DNA of 27,778 bases from Verrucomicrobiota bacterium (GTDB taxonomy: Bacteria > Verrucomicrobiota > Verrucomicrobiia > Chthoniobacterales > UBA10450), in contig QHNU01000111.1 in NCBI GenBank assembly GCA_003218525.1, positions 1 through 27,778 of the forward strand, given 5' to 3'. Of this stretch, positions 1 to 7,054 are shown in pieces. Under the pieces are notes generated by a model. The model was not told the DNA's origin and did not search any database. It worked only from the letters and a program-made list of their open reading frames with translations. How positions within the stretch are numbered: the stretch's first letter is position 1; every line of letters begins with the position of its first letter. Position numbers and translations under genes: made by a program.

Positions 1-139
1 CCGAGGGCCAACAGCGTTCGCCAAGGGCGCGGTAGCATCCCGCCAAACTCGCGCGAACACCGCGTCTGCCAAGTTTCAATCACGTGACGAAACGGGCTTG
101 CCAGAGTCAACCACGGTACAGAAACTCGCAATCCCCGCG
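1..139. other. Left-edge flank, no gene recognised
   Basis: This stretch runs from the window edge to the first gene. I see no convincing coding segment, RNA or strong promoter in it. A TTG at 98 is in frame with the CYTH gene and could extend it by 14 residues, but the extension has no family-like sequence. The stretch may include the end of a gene that lies outside the window. Confidence 0.3.
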
Positions 140-622
140 ATGATCACTGCATCTAAAAACGGCAAGGCGCCGCGTGAGATTGAACGCAAATTTCTGTTGA
201 AACGGCTTCCGCCGAATCTCCGCCACTTTCACAGTCGCACCATCGAACAAGGTTATCTCGCTGTGAAGACTGACGGCACGCAAATCCGCCTGCGCAAAGC
301 CGGCCGGCGTCATTCCCTAACGGTGAAACGGGGCCGGGGCCTATCACGACAGGAGATTGAAATTGATCTCACGCGCGATCAATTTGAAGAGCTCTGGCCC
401 GCCACGGCGGGCTGCCGTCTGACCAAGACGCGCTATGACGTACCATTTGGAAAACATACGATTGAGATCGATGTTTACCGCGGACGCAACGAAGGACTCG
501 TTGTCGCCGAGGTGGAATTCCACGACGAGCGCGAGTGCGCTCGCTTCCAGCCACCGGACTGGTTCGCGGCGGAGGTGAGCGGGAAATCGCGCTACAGTAA
601 TGTCCGCCTGGCGCGCGAATGA
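140..622 (+). CDS. CYTH domain protein (triphosphate tunnel metalloenzyme)
   Basis: The 160-residue protein is a stand-alone CYTH domain. Its N-terminus carries the diagnostic ExExK motif in EIERKF (residues 13-18), followed by alternating basic and acidic strand motifs (QIRLRK, LTVKRG, EIEID) that line the tunnel in this family. CYTH proteins bind triphosphate groups with divalent metal; members are inorganic triphosphatases, thiamine triphosphatases or class IV adenylate cyclases. The ATG at 140 is preferred over the upstream TTG at 98 because family members begin close to the EIERKF motif. Neither start has a clear Shine-Dalgarno site. A CHAD gene follows immediately, as in E. coli YgiF where the two domains are fused, so inorganic triphosphatase or polyphosphate-linked activity is the most likely role. 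The exact substrate cannot be read from sequence. Confidence 0.88.
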   Translation: MITASKNGKAPREIERKFLLKRLPPNLRHFHSRTIEQGYLAVKTDGTQIRLRKAGRRHSLTVKRGRGLSRQEIEIDLTRDQFEELWPATAGCRLTKTRYDVPFGKHTIEIDVYRGRNEGLVVAEVEFHDERECARFQPPDWFAAEVSGKSRYSNVRLARE

Positions 623-629
623 CGATGGC

Positions 630-1595
630 ATGAGTTACGAATTGCGACGTGATCAGGAGCTGGGAGCGAATTTGCGGCGGATTTGTCGCAAGCAGGTGGA
701 GAATGCGCTGCAGGTTGTGCGCGGCGAAGTGGAAGTCGATGACAGTCCGGTGCATCAGACGCGGAAGCACCTGAAAAAGGCGCGCGCAGCGCTACGAATT
801 GTGTCGGACGAGATCGGCCACGGACTGTTCAAGGAGCAGGATCGCTCTTTTCGCGACGTCGGACGATTCATTTCAGATGTGCGCGACGCGGAAGTGCGCT
901 TACAAACGGTCCGTCAGCTTCAAGAGATCACCTGGCGCCAATCGCACCAGGCATTCCGCGAGACGGAGGAGCTGCTCCTGGCTGAGCTGGAACATTTTCT
1001 GGCGGCGTTCGCCGGCTGGCAAAAAGAAGCAGCGGCCCGGCTCGAAAAATTGCAAAAAGAGGTCGAGGAGTGGCCGGTTGAGGATCTGGATTGCAAGAGT
1101 TTGCGCTGCGCTCTGCAGCGCGCCTACAAGTGCGCGCGGGACGCCTTCACTCTGGCACAGGCAAAGCCGACGCCGGAGAATTTTCATGAATTTCGCAGTC
1201 AGACGAAACGCTTGCTTTATCAGCTGCGCATTCTGCGCCCGGCCAATCCGTTGGTGATCGGTGCATTGCTTGATGAATTGAATTCGCTGGGCGAGGTGCT
1301 GGGGCGCTCGCACGATTTGCATTTCCTGGGAGACCGCCTGCGGCGAAATGATTCAAAGCCATCGGAACGGGAAGCAGGCGCATTGATCGCTGTCATTGAT
1401 ACAAGCGAAATGGAATTGCAAAAACGCAGCGTGGATTTGGCCGGGCACTTCTTCGATGAACGGCCGCGCGATTTCGGGAATCGGTTGAGCAGCTGGCTGC
1501 AAGAGTGGATCAGGGGCGAAGCGCCCAATGTAGCCGATGCCCTTGTCTGCAAAGGTGACGTTCTAGGGCTAGCGACACCGAAGCGGCGGCGCTAG
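630..1595 (+). CDS. CHAD domain protein (polyphosphate-binding)
   Basis: This all-helical protein has the conserved histidine repeats of the CHAD family: VHQTRKHLKKARAALRI in the first half, FHEFRSQTKRLLYQLRIL in the second, and an LGRSHDLHFL segment after it. The His and surrounding Arg/Lys residues form a basic surface that binds inorganic polyphosphate in characterised members. The ATG at 630 gives the typical N-terminus (MSYELRRDQELGANLRRI); an in-frame ATG at 600 would add ten residues and overlap the CYTH gene by 23 bp. It lies 7 nt after the CYTH stop and is probably co-transcribed with it. Its 3' end faces the ROK kinase gene with a 13-nt gap and no visible terminator. It is probably a polyphosphate-granule or polyphosphate-binding protein; no catalytic role is evident. 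Confidence 0.88.
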   Translation: MSYELRRDQELGANLRRICRKQVENALQVVRGEVEVDDSPVHQTRKHLKKARAALRIVSDEIGHGLFKEQDRSFRDVGRFISDVRDAEVRLQTVRQLQEITWRQSHQAFRETEELLLAELEHFLAAFAGWQKEAAARLEKLQKEVEEWPVEDLDCKSLRCALQRAYKCARDAFTLAQAKPTPENFHEFRSQTKRLLYQLRILRPANPLVIGALLDELNSLGEVLGRSHDLHFLGDRLRRNDSKPSEREAGALIAVIDTSEMELQKRSVDLAGHFFDERPRDFGNRLSSWLQEWIRGEAPNVADALVCKGDVLGLATPKRRR

Positions 1596-1608
1596 TGACA
1601 AAATCCGG

Positions 1609-2298
1609 TCATAGAATTTGCCAGCGCGGTTCTCCACTTTTCCGATCCATTTCCCATAAACGGATACCGCCGAGATAGGCGTTGCGGTTGTCGCCTTTCT
1701 CCACACCCTTGGGCAATCGAGTCATCTTTTTCACGTTGCCGCCTCCGAGGACAACGACATCTGCGATAAAGGAAAGCTTGAGCTGCGCGACGACGTAACG
1801 AACCTCGGCACGCCAGGTCTTCTTGCCAAGACGCTCTAGACCATCTTTGCCGACAAAATCTTCGATTTTGCGATGATTGCGGTAGGGCAAATCGCCGAGC
1901 TCGAGCTGAAGGACATTGTTGCCCCATACCAGCGCCGCTCCGAGTCCGGTGCCGAGACCGAGAAAAAGCAAACGACCGTGAACATGGCTGCCGAGCGCTT
2001 GCATTGCGGCATCGTTAATGACGCGCGTCGGCTTCCGCAGGAACCGCGAAAAATTGAATCCAGCCCAACCTTTGCCAAGATGTTTCGGATCCTTCACAAT
2101 TTTACCACCGCGAACCGGAGACGGAAATCCGATCGAGACGGCCGAGAATTTCAAATTCGCCGTCGTTTCGTGAAATCTCTGCACGAAATCGCGCGGCGTC
2201 ATGTCGGCGCCCGAGTCAAATTTTAGTTCATCCCGTGGCGACAGCATGAGTTTGACTTGGGTCCCACCAATATCGACGACAAGGATGTTGTGTTTCAT
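1609..2298 (-). CDS. ppgK: ROK family kinase, polyphosphate glucokinase-like
   Basis: The 229-residue protein has the ROK/hexokinase ATPase fold: phosphate-1 motif DIGGT (residues 9-13), catalytic Asp in the IND segment (94-96), and GLGTGLGAAL (114-123). The C-terminal half has features of polyphosphate glucokinases (ELGDLPYR at 133-140, GLERLGKKTW, VVLGGGN at 182-188, and GDNRNAYLGGIRLW near the end), and it lacks the zinc-binding cysteine cluster of ROK repressors and no DNA-binding domain is present. PPGK transfers phosphate from polyphosphate (or ATP) to glucose, giving glucose 6-phosphate in the cytoplasm. The start is supported by AGGGG just upstream. It sits 30 nt downstream of a response regulator on the same strand and converges on the CYTH-CHAD pair, which strengthens the polyphosphate reading. 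Substrate preference is inferred from family resemblance. Confidence 0.85.
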   Translation of the reverse strand: MKHNILVVDIGGTQVKLMLSPRDELKFDSGADMTPRDFVQRFHETTANLKFSAVSIGFPSPVRGGKIVKDPKHLGKGWAGFNFSRFLRKPTRVINDAAMQALGSHVHGRLLFLGLGTGLGAALVWGNNVLQLELGDLPYRNHRKIEDFVGKDGLERLGKKTWRAEVRYVVAQLKLSFIADVVVLGGGNVKKMTRLPKGVEKGDNRNAYLGGIRLWEMDRKSGEPRWQIL

Positions 2299-2328
2299 CG
2301 CCCCTGATGCTGGCCGCTCAGCCGCTTC

Positions 2329-3765
2329 CTACTCGCCCAAGCCAAGCTTGCGCCGGAACCGCTTTAGAATACCGCCGTGTTCGACTGTTTCCGACGTGGT
2401 TGGAGGCCAGACTTCGACGATTTCCATCGCGCAAAAACGAAAGAGGGTGAGCCGCGCGAGCTTGAGATCGAGCCGAAGATTACGCGCGATTTGCGCGAGT
2501 GAACGGCTGCCGTTGAACTGCGACGCAAACTGGGCCTCGGCTACGGTGAGGCGCAGCTTCTGGACGCGTTCAAATCCGTCTCGGGTGTAAGCTGGAATCC
2601 AGCTCGGATCGTAGGAAAGTTTGTCGACGGCGTTCTGGTATTGGACAAAACGGAGTGCCGCCAGCGTCCAATGCTCAATGTCCTCCTCCGGAGGGACCTC
2701 ATCGGCAAACTCCGGGATTTCGGTCGTCTGTTCAAACAGCAACCGCACACGCGATGCAGTCCACAATTGCGCGAAAAGCTTTTGGCCGTAATGCTGCGCA
2801 AGTTGCAAAGCGGCGTCGCGCAGAATCAAATCTTCTCGCGCCAGCGTAAGGAACAAGGGACAACCCGTTTCTGATTGCTGTGTCCGAGCCTCCTCCACCC
2901 GGTCGGCAGCAACATTGACAAGGGTAATGGGCGCTTCCGAACAGTAGACGTCGGCATCCCGCGTGGTCACGAGCAGGATTTTGCCCTCCCTGGCAAACAG
3001 CTCCACGTCTTGTATCGCCCAAAAGCAACGCAAGACACCGGTCAGTTTTTCAGCGCCGATTGTCCGTAAGGCCCAAGTTAGTGAAAAGAAGCTCGTGTCG
3101 CCGGCGAAAAATACTTCTCTACCGGGGGACGGTTCGATGTTTGATGACGGATTAATGTCCGTTGCTTCAGGAGGGGTGAAAGCGGAATCGCCAAACTCGC
3201 TGTGAGTGGGCGTGACGGCTGTCTCACCCCAAATCGGCGAACTCGATGCCACAGCTTCCGGCGATTCCACCTCCGGTCCTATGACATGGGCAAACTCTGA
3301 ACTGATCGCGGACTCGGATTTTGTGGTGCCTTCTTCCATTGCGACACTTTCGTCTAAAATCTGCGGCGGCAAGCATTCATTAACCGCTTTCAAGAGCAAA
3401 TCAGCCGAGAACGGTTTGCCGAGGAATCCAACGACATTTGAGGATTGCGATTCTCCATCTTGGATCTCGGAAGCGAAGCCGGACATATAAAGTATTGGAA
3501 TCTGCGCTGTCTTCTCATCCTGCGACAATTGGCGGCTCACTTCGTCACCTTTCAAATCAGGCAGAATATAATCCAGAATCACAAAATCCGGCTTCTGTTC
3601 TCGGATCACCTGCAAACCCTCTTCCCCGGTCGCGGCGGTGATGACCTCATAGTTCGCCTCTTCGAGGATTTCCCGGACGAAATTGAGCAGCATGAGACTA
3701 TCGTCGATGACAACGATGCGCCGGCGTTGCCAGCTGGGAGAAGGTGAGACTGCGGAATCGTTCAC
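2329..3765 (-). CDS. Response regulator with receiver domain and DUF4388-like output domain
   Basis: Residues 15-135 form a CheY-like receiver: acidic pair D21-D22, phosphoacceptor D65 in FVILDY, S95 in LYMSG and K117 in LGKPF. A low-complexity acidic/serine linker (about 140-215) leads to a C-terminal region of about 260 residues that resembles DUF4388 (PATAN), including a segment on gene product use and display (TGVLRCFWAIQDVELFAREG) and a helical tail. No DNA-binding helix-turn-helix is evident, so it probably signals by protein contact; related proteins act in pilus, gliding and surface-attachment pathways. The start is a GTG with no good Shine-Dalgarno site, 11 nt after a strong hairpin. 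No partner histidine kinase is in the window. The ROK kinase gene 30 nt downstream is probably in the same transcript. Confidence 0.8.
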   Translation of the reverse strand: MNDSAVSPSPSWQRRRIVVIDDSLMLLNFVREILEEANYEVITAATGEEGLQVIREQKPDFVILDYILPDLKGDEVSRQLSQDEKTAQIPILYMSGFASEIQDGESQSSNVVGFLGKPFSADLLLKAVNECLPPQILDESVAMEEGTTKSESAISSEFAHVIGPEVESPEAVASSSPIWGETAVTPTHSEFGDSAFTPPEATDINPSSNIEPSPGREVFFAGDTSFFSLTWALRTIGAEKLTGVLRCFWAIQDVELFAREGKILLVTTRDADVYCSEAPITLVNVAADRVEEARTQQSETGCPLFLTLAREDLILRDAALQLAQHYGQKLFAQLWTASRVRLLFEQTTEIPEFADEVPPEEDIEHWTLAALRFVQYQNAVDKLSYDPSWIPAYTRDGFERVQKLRLTVAEAQFASQFNGSRSLAQIARNLRLDLKLARLTLFRFCAMEIVEVWPPTTSETVEHGGILKRFRRKLGLGE

Positions 3766-3797
3766 AGAAAACAGAGCGGGCGCGGGAGTTCGCCCGC
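3766..3797 (-). terminator. Hairpin with T-rich tail before the response regulator
   Basis: On the minus strand a perfect 7-bp stem GCGGGCG/CGCCCGC (arms 3791-3797 and 3776-3782) encloses an 8-nt loop and is followed by TCTGTTTTCT, directly before the GTG start at 3765. It looks like an intrinsic terminator for the upstream ligase gene or an attenuator for the response regulator. The T tract is interrupted, so strength is uncertain. Confidence 0.4.
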
Positions 3798-4034
3798 AGA
3801 CCAGCGTGTTCTGTTAACAAATTACGCTTCTCGCAAAATGAAAAGGATTTTTCTCGGACCGGCTCCCGACTTGCGCTAGCTCGATACGCGTCTACGCCTG
3901 TCGTGAGCGCGCGGCCGCTGTCGGTCCTGATCGTTGTCGGGCACGCGGTCAACCCGGCAATCGTACGCGTAAGGTGTTCTGTCCGTTACAATGAATTGCA
4001 GGCCGCACCTCCCTCGGCTCCGTTCGCCGATAAG
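3798..4034. other. Intergenic region without recognised genes
   Basis: This 237-bp gap lies between the ligase stop and the hairpin before the response regulator. Open frames crossing it have no family-like sequence. I see no RNA gene or repeat; promoter elements for the response regulator may lie here, but no convincing -35/-10 pair is visible. Confidence 0.4.
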
Positions 4035-5495
4035 CTACGCTCCCCTCGCAAATCGGCGTGCCAGATCTTGCCGGCTCGTTTTGCCGCGTTCGCTAACCGG
4101 AATTGCGTCGACGAAATAGATTCGCCGCGGCACCTGCCAACTACTCAGGCGTGACCGTAAATGGGCGAGCAGTTCTCCTTCGGAGATGTCGTCCCGGGCA
4201 ACCACACACGCCGCAATTTCTTGATTGCGTCGCTCCGAATGACGGCCGAACGCGATCGCCTGACGAATTCCTCCGTAACGCAAGATCTCCGCTTCCACTT
4301 CCGCTGGATTGACCTTCTTACCGGCAACATTGATTAGATCGGAAACGCGTCCGACAATCCGATAACCAGAGGCCGTTTCCTGGAGCAAATCGTCAGGAAG
4401 AAAGACTCCCTTTCCGAGTCTGGATTCGTCCGGTTCGGGGAAATAACCGTCGCCGACAGCGCGACTGCGCACGCGAATCCGTGACGACGCGCTTCCAGGA
4501 TCGAGCAGCTCGACATCAACGCCCTGCATTGGCTGGCCAACAAAGCCAGCCAACGGCTCTGGTTCGCGCGCGTAACAAATGCCGCCGCACTCCGACGATC
4601 CATAGAAGGAGTAGATTTCATGACCGAATTGGGCGCGGAAAGCTTGCGCGAGCTCAATTCCGAGTGGTGCCCCCGCGGAAATGCAGAGCCGCAACTCTGG
4701 TAGCGCTGGTCCCGCGTTTAGTTCGCACAGCGATTGGTAGAAAACTGGCATGCCGGGAAAGATGGTGGCGCGCGTCGCGACTAGGCCATCGATGATCGCT
4801 CGCGGCATGCGATCGCTGCTTAATGTCATCGGGATGCCGTGCGCGATCAGCGGCGTCAGCAAATTGCTGAAGCCGTAGGAATGAGAAATGGGAATCACGC
4901 CGTAATTCAAATCGCCCCGGGTGATGCCCATCGTTTGGCAAATGTTCTCGGAATCGGCCAGCAATTGTTCACTACGAAAGCGGATCACACGCGGGGCGGC
5001 CGTCGTGCCGGAAGTCAGTTTTAAAAGGGAGGGCGGCTTTAGCCCCCAATGAGGAGCGGCCGTGATCTTTAGCGGTAGAGCATCCGGCCCTCTGCCGCCG
5101 GGGACGGCGGCAGCTACATCTGGATCGCGCAGCAGCACTACTTCATCGCCGTTGCCGCCCCGTACCGACGCGAATACCGCACTGGCGCTACAAATTTCCA
5201 TAGCTGCAGTGCGTTCCTTTTCAGCAATGGATCGTTCGAGCGGCAGAACGACGATTTGCTGACGCAGGCAGGCGAGAAAAAGCGACGGCCAGTCGGGATG
5301 GTTGCCGATTTGAATCGCGATAACCTCGCCCGGCCGGAACGATTTCAGTTGCTGCCCAAAAAACTGCGCGCGCTCCTCGATTCCAGAAAAGGTGCGCGCA
5401 ATCTTGCCGCGCGCGTCCAGAATTGCTGGCCGATTACGATCTTCCCGTAGCGACTTTTCCCAAGCGGCGAGGAGCGGGTCGTTCCGCGTGCCCAC
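4035..5495 (-). CDS. AMP-dependent synthetase/ligase (acyl-CoA synthetase-like)
   Basis: The 486-residue protein is a complete ANL-superfamily adenylating enzyme. Core motifs are the phosphate-binding loop TSGTTAAPRV (161-170), the aromatic/ATP motif FYGSSE (297-302), the hinge motif YRIVGRVSDLINVAGKKV (378-395) and the C-terminal catalytic lysine in SERGKTSR (K472). These enzymes activate a carboxylate as acyl-AMP and transfer it to CoA or a carrier protein. The usual Lys at the end of the phosphate loop is Arg here (position 169), a tolerated change. The start is GTG. It is transcribed divergently from rpmE and has no metabolic partner next to it. The acyl substrate cannot be assigned; an O-succinylbenzoate or fatty/aryl acid ligase are both possible. 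Confidence 0.82.
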   Translation of the reverse strand: MGTRNDPLLAAWEKSLREDRNRPAILDARGKIARTFSGIEERAQFFGQQLKSFRPGEVIAIQIGNHPDWPSLFLACLRQQIVVLPLERSIAEKERTAAMEICSASAVFASVRGGNGDEVVLLRDPDVAAAVPGGRGPDALPLKITAAPHWGLKPPSLLKLTSGTTAAPRVIRFRSEQLLADSENICQTMGITRGDLNYGVIPISHSYGFSNLLTPLIAHGIPMTLSSDRMPRAIIDGLVATRATIFPGMPVFYQSLCELNAGPALPELRLCISAGAPLGIELAQAFRAQFGHEIYSFYGSSECGGICYAREPEPLAGFVGQPMQGVDVELLDPGSASSRIRVRSRAVGDGYFPEPDESRLGKGVFLPDDLLQETASGYRIVGRVSDLINVAGKKVNPAEVEAEILRYGGIRQAIAFGRHSERRNQEIAACVVARDDISEGELLAHLRSRLSSWQVPRRIYFVDAIPVSERGKTSRQDLARRFARGA

Positions 5496-5513
5496 TTGCG
5501 AAAATGGTCGATC

Positions 5514-5538
5514 GCGCTTAGGCTAAGCGCTCGTTTTT
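5514..5538 (+). terminator. Terminator-like hairpin just upstream of rpmE
   Basis: A perfect 7-bp inverted repeat GCGCTTA (5514-5520) / TAAGCGC (5524-5530) with a GGC loop is followed by TCGTTTTTG. This is the shape of an intrinsic terminator on the plus strand, yet it ends only 4 nt before the rpmE ATG at 5543 and leaves no room for a Shine-Dalgarno site. It may be an attenuator or a translational control element for rpmE, or stop antisense transcription through the ligase gene. Confidence 0.45.
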
Positions 5539-5542
5539 GAAC

Positions 5543-5770
5543 ATGAAGGCGGACATTCATCCTGAGTATTACCAGACCGACATCGCCTGCGCCTGTGGTG
5601 CCGTCTATCACACCCGTTCGACGCGGCGTGATATTAAAATCGGTATTTGCGCCGCCTGCCATCCGTTTTTCACAGGCGAACAGAAGTTCGTCGATACGGC
5701 CGGCCGAGTCGAGAAGTTCGCGCGCCGCTACGGCAGCACAAAGGCGACGCGTAGCGGCAAACACTCTTAG
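5543..5770 (+). CDS. rpmE: 50S ribosomal protein L31 (bL31)
   Basis: The 75-residue protein begins with the canonical MKADIHPEYY and contains CACG and CAACHPFFTGEQK, giving the cysteine pairs of the zinc-binding form of bL31, followed by the GRVEKFARRYG tail. bL31 bridges the large and small ribosomal subunits. The ATG at 5543 is chosen because it matches the family N-terminus; a TTG two codons earlier is not needed. It heads the rpmE-prfA-prmC-murA group, an arrangement resembling the rho-rpmE-prfA-prmC neighbourhood of other bacteria. A hairpin lies immediately upstream and a long palindrome lies between it and prfA. Because the cysteines are retained, expression may respond to zinc, but no Zur site is visible. 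Confidence 0.97.
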   Translation: MKADIHPEYYQTDIACACGAVYHTRSTRRDIKIGICAACHPFFTGEQKFVDTAGRVEKFARRYGSTKATRSGKHS

Positions 5771-5778
5771 CTGAATTC

Positions 5779-5836
5779 TGTAGCCGCCCCGCTCTGCCGG
5801 GCGTCTCATACGCGGGGACAGAGCGCCGCGCCTACA
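5779..5836. repeat. Long imperfect palindrome (REP/MITE-like) between rpmE and prfA
   Basis: Arms 5779-5796 (TGTAGCCGCCCCGCTCTG) and 5819-5836 (CAGAGCGCCGCGCCTACA) pair at 15 of 18 positions. The inner 22 nt continues the hairpin with GCGT/ACGC around a CTCAT loop. The whole unit fills the 75-nt rpmE-prfA gap and looks like a dispersed intergenic palindrome. It would be transcribed as a stable stem between the two genes. Confidence 0.7.
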
Positions 5837-5845
5837 AAAGCACCA

Positions 5846-6925
5846 ATGGATTTCAATCTTCTGATCGAGCGTAAACGCGAGCGATTCGACCAATTGGAAC
5901 GTGAGATTGCTGACCCGCGCCTTTTTGAAAATCGAAAACGCGCCGGCGAGATCATGCGCGAGCATTCGGGCGTGAAGGAGCTGTTGGCGAAGTGGAGCGA
6001 GCTTTCTGCGGCGTGTACCCAGTTGGCGGACAATCGCGATCTGGCCAGTTCCGCCGACGGCGATCTCGCGCAAATGGCGCAGGAAGAGATTCCCCAACTC
6101 GAAAGGCGCGTCGCCGACCTTGAGCGTGACGTGCAGATTGCCTTGCTTCCACCGGAGGAAAACGAGAACCGCGATGCAATCATTGAAATTCGGGCCGGCA
6201 CCGGCGGAAGCGAAGCGGCGATTTTCGCGGCCGATTTGTACCGGATGTACACCCGCTACGCCGAAGCTGCCGGATTGAAGATCGAGGACATGGAGTCGAG
6301 CCCCTCTGAATTCGGCGGCTTGAAGGAGGTCATTTTCAAAGTCAGCGGCGAATCCGTTTTTCGGAAATTGCGCTACGAAAGCGGCGTCCATCGAGTGCAA
6401 CGGGTCCCGGCAACGGAAGCGCAAGGGCGAATTCACACCAGTACGGCGACCGTCGCGGTCTTGCCGGAAGCCGAGGAGGTCGACCTAGAGCTAAAACCCG
6501 AGGAGCTTCGAATCGAGGTTTGTCGCGCAGGCGGACCCGGGGGGCAGGGTGTGAACACGACCGATTCAGCCGTGCAAGTCCTGCATATTCCGACCGGTAC
6601 CATCGTGCGCTGCCAAGACGGACGCAGTCAGCAGAAGAACAAGGAGAAAGCCCTGAGCATTTTGCGATCGCGTTTGCTCGGAGCGAAGCAACGCGAGGAG
6701 CAGGAAAAATATGCCGCCCATCGCAAAAGTCAGATCGGCAGCGGCGGCCGTGAGGAAAAAATTCGTACTTACAATTTTCCGCAAAACCGTGTGACTGATC
6801 ATCGCATCGGGCTCACGCTCTATCATCTCGATCGCTTCATGGAAGGCGATCTGGAGGAGATAATTGCCGCGTTGCAGGCGGCGGATCTGACGGAGCGACT
6901 CAAAGAGACGTCGATGGCGAGCTGA
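5846..6925 (+). CDS. prfA: Peptide chain release factor 1 (RF1)
   Basis: The 359-residue protein matches RF1 over its full length. It has the PAT tripeptide (188-190, in QRVPATEAQGR) that recognises UAA and UAG, and the GGQ catalytic motif in GGPGGQGVNTTDSA (positions 232-234) that enters the peptidyl transferase centre to release the finished peptide. The GGPGGQG form is a known RF1 variant of the more common GAGGQH. The ATG at 5846 gives a normal N-terminal coiled domain. The downstream prmC encodes the methyltransferase that modifies the GGQ glutamine, so enzyme and substrate are encoded together. A decayed palindromic element lies in the gap before prmC. Confidence 0.98.
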   Translation: MDFNLLIERKRERFDQLEREIADPRLFENRKRAGEIMREHSGVKELLAKWSELSAACTQLADNRDLASSADGDLAQMAQEEIPQLERRVADLERDVQIALLPPEENENRDAIIEIRAGTGGSEAAIFAADLYRMYTRYAEAAGLKIEDMESSPSEFGGLKEVIFKVSGESVFRKLRYESGVHRVQRVPATEAQGRIHTSTATVAVLPEAEEVDLELKPEELRIEVCRAGGPGGQGVNTTDSAVQVLHIPTGTIVRCQDGRSQQKNKEKALSILRSRLLGAKQREEQEKYAAHRKSQIGSGGREEKIRTYNFPQNRVTDHRIGLTLYHLDRFMEGDLEEIIAALQAADLTERLKETSMAS

Positions 6926-7001
6926 TGCGCTTGGCGCCATTAGTGATTCCGATCCGCTAAGATGGTGACTGATCTTATGTCGGCGGAACACGCGCTCCAA
7001 T

Positions 7002-7041
7002 CTCGAGAGATCCCTCGCCGCCTCCGCCACTCGGGATGACC
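7002..7041. repeat. Possible decayed half of a dispersed palindromic element
   Basis: The sequence from TCTCGAGAGATCCCTCG through ACTCGGGATGACC resembles one arm of intergenic palindromes whose ends read GTCATCCCGAG and whose middle reads GAGGGATCTCTCG on the other strand. The matching second arm is absent. It lies directly upstream of prmC and may be a remnant. The resemblance is by eye only. Confidence 0.35.
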
Positions 7042-7054
7042 TGCTTTGACTGTG

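Noticed and set aside
5345..6436. Long open frame on the minus strand (363 codons) opposite rpmE and prfA
   Set aside because: It is antisense to two unmistakable housekeeping genes, has no family-like sequence, and is a by-product of GC-rich codon bias.
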